In this document: positions 51,233 to 64,000 of the stretch, piece by piece
Position numbering within the stretch: position 1 is the first letter of the stretch
How the letters are laid out: the number at the start of each line of letters is the position of its first letter
Source: Trichoplax sp. H2
Lineage: Eukaryota > Placozoa > Uniplacotomia > Trichoplacea
Direction: 5' to 3'
Assembly: GCA_003344405.1 (NCBI GenBank)
Contig: NOWV01000002.1
Location: 1,302,001 to 1,366,000, forward strand
Length of the DNA: 64,000 bases
The notes under the pieces: model-generated
What the model saw: the letters and a program-made list of their open reading frames with translations, nothing else
Databases searched by the model: none
What the model was told of the DNA's origin: nothing
Position numbers and translations under genes: made by a program

Positions 51233-54200
51233 TATGGTATTTTATGAATGATTATTAGGCAGTCACCAAAGCTTTATAGCTTAACAACCATGATATTGTA
51301 CATATGAATGTAAGATTTTTTATAGCTGATAATTAGTGGCTCAAGATGATTTAGGATCTATTTATATCTTATCAATAGTACAACAGATGGTAGCGTCGAT
51401 ATTTTGATTCCTTGTATTGCTTATATTCATAGTATACTTCATATATACCAAGGGTAGATTATGACGGTTTGCAGATTTCTTAGAACTTTGGAATAAGCCC
51501 TATTGTGATAAATTTCTAGTTATTGCAGGATACCTGCTGACTACTAATAGTGCTTTGAAGTCTTGAAGATCTAGTAGACTATACATTATTTTTTATTATG
51601 GTAGCGGAAAAAATATGAGTGATATGTTTACACTATTAATGTTAACTGCTATTATGATACATGTAATTTTAACCACTGATTTCTAAGTAAAAGATAAGGC
51701 AGATTTTTGTTAGATTTGAAATGCTGTTCTTACATTTTCTACTTACTAAAGGAATTTATCATGGTGCTAAGTATAAATAAATAGTTTTGTTTTGATTCTT
51801 GACTATAATATTTAATCTTCAAATTTCCATCAGTACTACGGGCTACAATTGCCTTCGTACAGTAGTTCTTGACCTATTACAGCAACAATAGATGATAGGC
51901 ATCGCATGCTAGGGGTTTTCCCCTCCTTCTCTAAATTAAATTAGAGCCTGCCTACAATTATATTATTTTTACCAGGAGACTAAACTCATAGCTTAATGAC
52001 ATCGTATTGCAAAATGAAGGTTCTTTAAGAAACATTTTCATGTTTACTTTGTTGTCTAAAGTTTTATTAGATTTATGACTCATGAAATTAAACTGTATTC
52101 CTATTTTAACAGGTTATACCTAGAGTTTTTCGGCCTGTTTTGTGTAACTGATAATTCTTAAATATTATGATTATTATTTAACTCTAGTCTATAGCTTCAA
52201 GATTTTTTTTCATTTGTTCTGATTACGTGGCGAGAATGATTAGTAAATGACACAAAGGCGATATATGAGCGATTACTACAAGGTAGGAGCAACGTTAAAA
52301 CGGAACAAATTCGATTGGTAGTAAAATTTTAGAATAAATTAATCTACTTGAAAAGATAATCTGCGCTAGTTTCCAGATAAAATCGCGTCCACTAATCAAG
52401 CATATTTCTGAATAAAAAGAATCTAACCTATTATTTATCAATGAAATCTTGATGATAATCTTTTTTACTCAATATAGCAAGAAATCTATAGTTAATGATG
52501 CTGTAGCGCTATGTCTTGTTTCTCACTATCGTATTTATCTGTTAATCGCTTGTTGTAATATACCTTCTGAATACTTATAAAATCAGTTGATTTCTGAAAG
52601 ATAGCAGTACATCCTTACTATAAAAACTATAACTATTTTCCCTACTTTATTCTAGGTAATTTGTCGGCTATTATACCATAATTGCAGTAATGAATTTCCT
52701 TAACCATGGGGATCAATTTCTTTATTATCTACTTCCTTTTTACGTTTAATTCTTTCAACATTTTAGAGTTGTATAATTGACGTTGTTGGATATCTATCGC
52801 GATGAGACTAAATTGGCTAGATGAAAACTATCGCATTTTGTTTGACAATTTCGGCATTTTTGACATAAGCTATTGATGATATGGTATAATAGCGATAACT
52901 CAGTTGTTCAACAATGAATTACAAAACTGATATGATTTGCATCATTTTATCTGCATAGTATTACGAAATAGTCTCGGGTAGAATCAAATAATTGATGTAT
53001 CAATGCTAATCAGTTCGTCTATCCTACAGCTGTAGGAAAATTAATATTCGCCGCTTGATAGGAAAGGAATGATTATATCGTGGTGCGTTGAATGATAATT
53101 TAGGGATTTCCCTGAAATTATTACTCTCCATGTCTCATATAAATACCTTCTCAAGAGAACATATGTGAATGATCTAAGGGGTGGGATATATATTCAGGAA
53201 GGATTGTATTCGGCTTTAATATTTTCAAGAGTATGCATAAATTAATAAGTAAAATAACTTGACTTTACGCCTATGAAACATGATTAACTGGTTAAGAAAT
53301 AGGCTCTAAAAAATGGTATATGAGTACACCATCATCATTGCAGGCTATTTCGAAAAAGGATCGTTATTCAGGTAGCCATAAAAACGGATAAAGAGTGATA
53401 ACTGTGGCGATAGCCGATCTTGAAGTGTTCCCTAATTACGATTTACAAGGGTCCATAGTACTGTAATAGTGATTATTGCGCTTATTTAATTAACTTAGCA
53501 TCTGGTTATGGGCTAAAATGGTCACTTGAAATGATAAAATGTGATACTTTTTACTGTCATAAAAGTACTATCACAACTATAAGGACTTTTAATTTGTACT
53601 GAAATTACCAGGTAAAAGTGGTACAGAAAGTAAAGGCTAAAGGGAAGATATCTGTAGTTGTTGCGATCGACTTTCGTTCTTGAATAATTATTGAATTTAT
53701 TTCAGTTTTCTATTAGACGTATTACTAAGCTTCCATAATTATAATTTGATAAAATGATCATGTCCTAGCATCAAATTTATCTTAAGACGATCACTAAATA
53801 AAAATAAGATTTAAGTTCTCGGAGTAGTAGATATCTAAATAAAATACCAAAATACTACCAACAACTATTGAAATTTTATTAAGGAAAGAATGGATTATGT
53901 TATGGTTAAAAGGTTATGCTTTATAAGTGAAGATGAAAGGTAATTAAATATTCTTTCTTATTATAAATCTTGATCGATTAGGATGTGACTGTTGTTCTTA
54001 ACTACTTTCTTGTTGACTGGATTTAATAAAATGTAAATAGGATCAAAATTAACTTTATTTTCCTGGCTGTATTTGCCGATTGTCACTTTCTGATTACTGA
54101 GACTTTTAAAATTAACTTCTCCTTAAATGTCATTAGCGGTTATTTCAGATAAGGACCGACCAAGTAAATAAAGGCGAATAATCTATTTGTTTAGCTCGCT

Positions 54201-55017
54201 CAGTATAGAACACTGTATTAGCTATGGAATGTTAACTAGTCGATCGATGGCGTGATAGGTGTCTATTTATTGAAAAAGGCATTCTAACAGCACTAATAAC
54301 TACTTTTTCCGTGTAAGAGTTATGATGCTGACTTCATTTTTAAGAACTGCAGAAAAAAAAATAGCATAAGGTCTAAAACAAAAAGGCAAATAGTAGCCTA
54401 TGTATTTATCAATGATGTTATCTGTATACGAATACAGTGAATATAAGTGGACAACTTCATTATTTTACTGTAAATTATGATCGATACGGTGGCCAAAAAG
54501 GAATAATAATGATTATTATCATGTTTGAAATTTCGAAATGATATGTGTGATATTCAACTAGATAGGATGTGAAGAACAATAAACATTATCCTATGCATTA
54601 AGACTACAGTAAAACATTGAACAATAACAGTATTAACTTAATAGTAGAGGTTAACTTGATATAAAATTGAAAACAAGATATCGTTAAAGGGTTCAAAAGT
54701 TTTGTTGTTGACACTCTCTTACTATTTGAAGCTATCGATGTAGATTAATGAGCAATGAGATCAAATGGATGAATACGTAGCGAGTAATTTATTTCATGGA
54801 TCTCCCTCTAACGAGGACAGCAAGAGGAAATTATTAGTGGCTCAATGGGTGATTGATGATATTTACATGTCTATCGACTATCGTACTACGAGGAATGTCG
54901 TTTTAGATGTAGTAGAATCAGTTTTTAATTCAAATTCGTTGGATGGAAAAGTAGTTGTAACAAGACATGATCATGATATCTCCTAATAATAATTCATTAA
55001 TCTCTACATCAACTTAC

Positions 55018-55287
55018 GCTAAATTCGGATGAGCTATTATGATTTAAAATTGAAAAGCCGCTTCGGTTGTTCGAATCCAGTGTTAGCGACTTATTGGAGC
55101 GGTCATTCATGACGGAAATTGAAGACATTCTCTTCGGTGGCAGAGGTGGAGGAATGCCAGTACGAGATAGATTCGTGTCCATCTTGATGGAACGTGGGAA
55201 CGTCCTTGATGGCAAACAATATGCTGTACTTGTCGAATACATTCTTCCGTTAACGGTATCAACTTTCCGATTAACCGATCTCGATGG
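55018..55287 (-). CDS. Exon-like ORF with proline-rich SH3-ligand motif, gene unassigned
   Basis: A 90-codon segment in phase 0 at both ends, with an acceptor (AATCATTTAG before 55287) and consensus donor (GTAAGT from 55017 downward). It encodes a Ser/Arg/Pro-rich sequence with GIPPPLPPKRMSS, a class II-type PxLPPK(R) SH3-binding motif, and ends SSSEFS. It would join in frame to the ZO exon at 49472-49522 across a 5.5-kb intron, so it may be a 5' exon of ZO. It may equally belong to a separate gene. The flanking plus-strand frame 55067-55291 is taken as its shadow. Confidence 0.4.
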
Positions 55288-56974
55288 CTAAATGATTTTA
55301 GCTATCGATGACTGCGATATACCTCTAGAGTATATTTCTTTCTTATTATTTTTAAAGTTGAAATTCAGTTATAAGATATATCTTGAAGAAATTGAGCGTC
55401 TAAAATTGATGAAAAGGTTAGAAAATGCGTGATTTTGCCAGAGTTTCAAGTTGTTGTAAATAATGTCAATACTTTTCTCTCCACGATGATTACGTTGGTT
55501 TCCTCATTCAACTTCGATCAATATTAAAGCCGTTAGCAATCCCATCTACGCTGTACTATTGCATGAAGATAATGAATATCTTGGATAACGATTGAGCAAT
55601 ATTGCTCAACGTGTAGAATGACTTGCTGAAATTGAGGGTTAGGATGGCGAATGGAAGCTTTGGTACGACACAACTCAATTTCTGGTTGTATAATTTTGCG
55701 TCTCTTCAAATTACCCTATTGTTTGAACCGTAGCTAAGATAATTCCAAGCTAGATTACAACTGCTGTAGTAGTAATGGTGACAAATAAAGTTGACAAAGA
55801 AGATGAATACGCATGTAATGTTTGAAAGGTTTGAACTACAAACAAATTCTATACAATTGAGCTAGGATTGCATATTTTTCCTCCTTATATTGACGACTAC
55901 TATGTATACTTTGTTCGTTCTCCCAGCAGATACAAACAATATTAGCGAAAAAGATCCTGCTATCATCCAATTTCAATGACACATCATGTACTATAACCAA
56001 CTGATGACGATGGCCTATTGACACATTTAAAGAATCGACTACCTATTGTCAATATTAACGGTAGGCTATTTGAATAACCAATGAATGATAGCCATAAATT
56101 ATTTAAACAAAACCTAATTAATAATAGAACAGCGTCGCATGCTTCAAAATAGATCATCATTTGTTACTTCAACTGATGTAATTAAATTGGCAAGTTTAAT
56201 TACCACTTGTAGCCTAAAAAATGACAGTTTAACTCTGTTATATTGACAGTACATTATGGTAAGTGACTGCATAGTTTACCAAGACCATTTCTGCAACTTA
56301 CAATGCGATGCGGCAATATGGCTTTAATCATCGTACAGAAAGGCTACTGTAGAACAAGCAGTCTTTTAAGCTATTAGTGTAGAATAATTGTACTGTAAAT
56401 GAGCCTCTTGAAATCCACATATTGTAAGATATTTAACAACATATCATTTTGCCTTTTTTATGTCAGATGATGACAGCTTGTTGACGGGAGAATTAAACTC
56501 TACGAAGAGTTGGCGTACGATGATGGTATGCAATAGTAGCCATCATGGGCTTATTGCAAAACTGTAACAACGACGTACATTCACAATAATTACAAAAATT
56601 GGCTTATGATAGGAAATAGAAATCTTTAAAGTATGATTACCAGGATATCGACAATGTACACTTAAAAATCATCGTAGTTATGTACAAAGAATGGAAGGAT
56701 AAAAGAGGTGTGGCAAGATAATTCGTGACAAAAGTAACATTTATATTACAAGTTTAGAATATTGCTTGCATAACAAAATTTTTAGCCAATAAGCTCGCGA
56801 TATAAGCTCAATGATGAAATTCCATTGCTAGATTAGATTAAGTAAAAGTTGATTAAATCTTACAAAGTCTTGCAAATATGGTAATTATATAAGGATAAGC
56901 CAACTGTCGACTACATCCAATAGTAAAGCATTACATCATTTCATCTTTTGGTAAAGACAGTTATGATTTCTAAA

Positions 56975-59401
56975 TTAAAATTTCTCTGACGTTCTATCAG
57001 CGACACGTCTCATTTGGCCATATACCTTAGAAGGAGGGCTCCCTAGAAAGTAATCAGAAAAATGCCATAAATCGATCCACACTAAAGAGTTTCAGATTTC
57101 TTAGGTTATTACTGGCAAAATTTTACGTCAGATTCAATTCTAAGTTTGTAATCAATTATCGCTACTTCTAAATACTGCCAATGCAATCTATCGATGCTAG
57201 ACGATAACACAGTTTGTGTTTTCTTACTATTAGGTACGAATTCACTACAAGGCGATCAAAAATTACCTAAAATTAAATTGCAAATCGCTGTTTTCGCCAT
57301 TCTTATATTTTGGAATGATCCCAATATATGAATTTTACTGAAAGATAATAAATAAAAAAGTTTTCAGAACGTATTGAGTCATAGTAGATATGCTAACAAA
57401 ATATATTTAGAAACGATAAAAATTAGAACATTCTCCGTAGCTTAATGGCAAAACTAAAGCTTGTACAGCTTACAAAGGGTATTTCTGCATGAATTTGTAC
57501 ATAAACGAATAAGTTTGTATTTAGAGTAAAATGCTGGTATTCACAACATTCTACAGTATAAAAATATATTTATATATTACATATACATTACCTGTCAGCA
57601 AGAACAATTCGTGTTTTCGTAACATTTTCGATGGTAAATTTAGTCTTGCCACCACTGCCAGCAATTCTACCTATAGCTCGGGATAAGTGGTCACCTTTCA
57701 GAGGCTTGACTAGAGAAAGAGAAATAGTATAACAGCGCTAATGTCAAATGATTGATTAACGAAAAATTTCTGTGACATTGTAATAAGAATTAATCAACAT
57801 AAGCTATTTCAGTAGCAATAGATTAGGAAAATTCTAGTTGATTTCCTTACCATCAGTAACTTCGAATGAATCGATATATAGATCATCTAATCGGATTAGA
57901 GCTAAAGCATCCTAAATGAGAGATAAGAGTCTATTAGTCACTACGATGATATCATTCCATACTTGCAGTTCTCTATCCTAGAAACTTTAGGCCGCCATTT
58001 ACTGTACCTCTACTGCGAATCCTAATACAAAAGCTTGAACAAAATCAGCAGCTTTTTGTATAGCGTTAAGGTCAGTTGTTTCTGAACCCGTCTACATAGA
58101 AGAATGGTAATACTTTAATTAATATTCGAGCAAATGCACCATTTTTGGGTTAAGCAAAGCTAAGTATAGATTAATAATTTATTCTCTTAACTGTAACAAA
58201 AGTATTCTATCCACTAAACAAGTACAGAAATATGTTGTAGATTTAAAACATTTTTTCGATATGGAATTAAGATGAACATGTATACTGACATCAAATATAT
58301 ACGAGAGTTATGTAAGGTGAGAGCAGTTGTTCTAGTCACAATCGATAACAACTAACGTGAATACAACCTTGATCTCAACATTTCTTGTCTTCAGATTAAA
58401 TCGAATTTGTAGCTTCAACTTTTCGACAACTGGCGTATAGATGTTCACCCAATTGTCCTTCAGAGGTGTATAACGATGTGATGGTATAGCTAATTTTCGT
58501 AATTGCCTGTTTACCTGCCAACGTGAGTCGATTTCATTGAATACAAAGTTAGTATTTCATACTTTTAGGGAAATGACTTGTTACTACAATTTGCCTAGGT
58601 TAATACTTGATGTTGTATTTTGTTGCTGTTAAATTAGAATGACTATCTAGGTCAGTGTCTATACTGTACTGTATAACCTATGAAGACTGGAGAAGACCCA
58701 AGAAGGCTCTACTAATGTAGACTATCATGAATTACTCATGCAAAAGTCGAGAAACGAGGCTCAATCACGCTGGGATATATTTTATGTTTCAAAGTTTTTA
58801 ACAATGTACAATATCACTTTATATTCAACTGCAGTAGCCATTGTATGCTCTATTTCTTCTACTATGTCATTGTGAATGGTAGCGATATTGGGTTAATGAT
58901 TATGGAATTTATACGCGTACACATTGAATTCAAGCAATTCATAGCATACGAGAATGCTCTACAGTAATACGTTCATTCATTTTTCTCTTATTGCAATTAT
59001 TGTAGAGGATAGTATATAGCATAGCCACTACGCTTGTGACGTTAGCATTTCATTTGACGGAATGATTAGCAAACCGTAAGCTTATTATAGATTGCATGAT
59101 AAGTTATTTGAAAGAACAGATATTAAAGCAGTTGATGTCAACTTATGACCAATGGTAAGCTATAAGCTACTAAAATAGTACAGCAATGGAATGCAAGCTA
59201 GCAAGTAATTCATCTCTCTCTCTCTACCTTGGATTTTCCAGGTTTTAATGGCGGAAATTTCGGTCTATTGGAAGGATCAACAGTAAATGAGGATACTTCT
59301 GAATCTTGGTGGCCTCTCTTCTTTCCTTGTATCATGCTTTCCATTTCCGATGGCGAAGCTATTTGATCATTTGCATTGCTTTGCAGATTGTCGGCCATCA
59401 T
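56975..59401 (-). CDS. PNO1: PNO1 (Dim2/Rrp20) ribosome-assembly KH-domain protein
   Basis: Seven exons (56975-57042, 57267-57337, 57592-57709, 57851-57911, 58008-58091, 58368-58514, 59228-59401) join in phase into 240 aa; human PNO1 is 252 aa. The family binds pre-18S rRNA in the pre-40S particle, partnering NOB1 in late small-subunit maturation. N-terminal 58 residues are polar and variable. Then come [19 protein letters not shown] and [15 protein letters not shown] (first, degenerate KH region), [51 protein letters not shown]-type KH2 region, and the C-terminal [22 protein letters not shown]. The KH GXXG loop reads GSGG (residues 173-176), where human PNO1 has GKGG. Two ATGs in tandem at 59401 and 59398; the first is used. 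The intron after exon 1 starts with a (GA)n tract. Confidence 0.96.
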
Positions 59402-62255
<2,854 letters not shown>

Positions 62256-64000
62256 TATAGCTAGGATGATTAATTAATAATTAGTTAATACGAACGGTAT
62301 CAAACGTCGCTAATACACCTTGTAACAGAGATTCATTACCATATGATACCTTGCATGTTGATAATGATGTGTTGGCATTTGCAAAGGAATTGATACATAT
62401 TGTACTTAATCACTAATTTATGTGTATTAGGAACATTAACTACATATCTATGACTATATAGATTGTACCGCACATATAATTAGCCTTCTGAATGTACTAG
62501 AAAAATTTTAAAGATTTCATATTAAGCTACATTATAAATGATGTACGAAAACATACGTCTATAAATAATAGTAATTATAAAGCTTAACATTAACTTTCAA
62601 GTGATATTTAGTTCCTTGATAATTCTTACTACTCTAGAACAGTATTACATATCATTTTTATTTAATTTGATGTAAGAGTATCAAGAGTTTAGAAATGCTC
62701 TATTATCTACAGTACCATGGAGCAAATTAAGTTCTTCACCAGGTCGTAGAATAAATGAGCTACACCACCCTATTAAGAGTAACTTTACCAGCTAATGTTT
62801 AAACATAGCTCGTCATAAGTAGTATAGATTAAAAGATCAAATGCATTGTACTAATGCATAAATTATATAATTTATACAACTCACAACATTTTCGCTTTTT
62901 CAAGAAATTGTCTACTTATTCGAATCATAATGAGTCGCAGGTACTTTTTAAATATATGTAACAATTGATGTAAATAAAGTACCCATCTTACAAAAAAAGA
63001 GCTTCGAATTATTTTATCGATATAATAATGTTACGGTCAATCCCGGGAATCGGTCATTCCCCGGGAAAGATCGAATCCGTTGGTTATTCCCCTGCATATA
63101 TATTCTATTACAGCGATGCTTACGTTATACACGTAGGGTGATTATAACGATTTATTAGCTTAGCCTTATGATTATGATTATATAACCATCAGTTTTTATA
63201 CCTTGTGAATATTGATTGGGACATAAATATGATCGATAAGTATTATCAAAATTATAGTCTAAGCTTTATTGAGTGTGTCCACATTTAAGTCTCTGTGTGT
63301 AAATAAAAGCGCTTCTAGAATAAATATTACGCCTCCTCGTAAAATAATTTACAAGATTAAACATTAAATTTGATAAGGTAGCTTTCGTGAATAATATTAA
63401 TTTTGAGGCTTAGGAATGCAATTATATCTATTAGGGATTTAGTGCGAAATGTGCTTGTATAATATATGAATTTTATAAATTTTAGTAGCCTACCTTCCGA
63501 GCGATATGAAATTTGATAAATTAACGATAATTCACTCACATATCAGTTATTAGTAGAATAATCAATGATTGATTAGATTACGTACTTTAATACCTTATTC
63601 AGTCTTTATCTTGTTTCAGTAGTATAGATTTTGGTTGTAATGATGTTATATCTGGATTTTATAAACTTGTGTGCATTTAGTAAAATTATATATGAAATAT
63701 TCTCAGGAAATTTCCTTATCAATAGTAATACTTAAATAGGCATCATGTGATAGTTCAATTTTTTCCATATATTTCTTTTTACGTCTATACTTTATCAGCT
63801 CCGCGTACTTTTATATCTCAATGATAAAAAGTATTCATTACGGCTGCGTATATTGTTATTTGAGGCGTTACATCGTATGCTAACATATGTCAAACTATCG
63901 CGCTAAATTTGGAAAAATTAAAATGTGCCAATGTTTAAAACTGACACATGCTACAAAAAATTTCAGTGGATAATTTATCATCGAATGCTTTGCTGCTATC
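62256..64000. other. Non-coding 3' flank of the ropporin-like gene to window end
   Basis: No exon-like frame with homology. It holds the likely 3' UTR; AATAAA-type words occur (for example near 62750), but none is clearly the used poly(A) signal. An imperfect GC-rich inverted repeat, TCCCGGGAAT/ATTCCCCGGGA, at 63041-63066 stands out against the AT-rich background. Confidence 0.5.

Larger units (their letters stand above)
49523..56974. other. Long stretch between ZO and PNO1 genes
   Basis: About 7.5 kb with no recognised complete gene. It could contain 5' exons, UTR and promoter of ZO (minus) and the 3' UTR of PNO1 (minus). One strong exon-like ORF (55018-55287, minus) is listed separately. 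Also present: GACTTCTAGA inverted repeat at 50228-50289, a 60-codon frame with signal-peptide-like start at 51050-51232 (minus), and a 73-codon plus-strand frame at 54765-54986. The TACAGTACTGTA family is essentially absent. Confidence 0.5.

Noticed and set aside
54765-54986. Plus-strand 73-codon frame beginning MDEYVASNLFHG
   Set aside because: The composition looks protein-like, but there are no homologues I recognise and no partner exon. The length is reachable by chance in 64 kb.
55067-55291. Plus-strand frame with Gly/Arg-rich stretch
   Set aside because: It runs opposite the exon-like minus-strand segment 55018-55287, which has both splice signals; the plus frame has none.
57433-57490. 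tRNA-like segment: TAGCTTAATGGCAAAACT (A-box-like) followed by AAGC-TTGTACA-GCTT, resembling a tyrosine anticodon arm
   Set aside because: No acceptor stem pairing and no proper T arm or B-box downstream. It lies in a PNO1 intron; a decayed mitochondrial-type tRNA fragment or chance is more likely.

Overview
This window is animal nuclear DNA. It is roughly two-thirds A/T by eye, genes are split by many mostly short GT-AG introns, and the gene set is metazoan (a full ZO/TJP scaffold, an MCC orthologue, a ropporin-like protein). The compact layout, low GC and early-diverging but complete domain architectures fit a placozoan (Trichoplax or Hoilungia type). That assignment is inference from gene content and texture; another early-branching, AT-rich animal cannot be excluded from sequence alone.

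I rebuilt seven multi-exon genes by hand from exon-level homology, GT/AG sites and reading-frame continuity. Left to right: (1) 2594-6004, minus, 2-hydroxyacid (glycolate) oxidase, 7 exons, 365 aa, ending in the peroxisomal signal SKI. (2) 8528-14149, minus, MCC coiled-coil protein, 8 exons, 849 aa. (3) 19126-22142, plus, A20/AN1 zinc-finger protein (ZFAND5/6 type), 3 exons, 183 aa. (4) 24130-33952, minus, aminopeptidase N (M1 zinc protease), 18 exons, 933 aa, with an unusually large (about 5 kb) first intron. (5) 39372-49522, minus, ZO-1/TJP scaffold with PDZ-PDZ-PDZ-SH3-GUK-acidic linker-ZU5, 21 exons, about 1,720-1,730 aa. (6) 56975-59401, minus, PNO1 ribosome-assembly KH protein, 7 exons, 240 aa. 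(7) 61030-62255, plus, ropporin-1-like (RIIa) protein, 6 exons, 224 aa. In every model the summed exon lengths are divisible by three and all junction phases agree.

The rest is non-coding or weakly supported. Three blocks (about 15-22.5 kb, 28.8-37 kb and 58.6-60 kb) are studded with a short palindrome family, core TACAGTACTGTA, that is nearly absent from the other stretches. The same blocks carry hairpins and diverged tandem repeats, most strikingly two back-to-back perfect inverted repeats (34-bp and 27-bp arms) inside intron 2 of the zinc-finger gene. Two exon-like ORFs with good splice sites (15742-15964 and 55018-55287, both minus) are not assigned to a gene.

The genes are not an operon and have no obvious shared pathway. 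ZO/TJP and MCC are both scaffold-type proteins linked to epithelial junctions or polarity in other animals. PNO1 and the ropporin-like gene are head to head across 1.6 kb and could share a promoter region. I found no rRNA, no convincing tRNA, no CRISPR array and no intact transposon.
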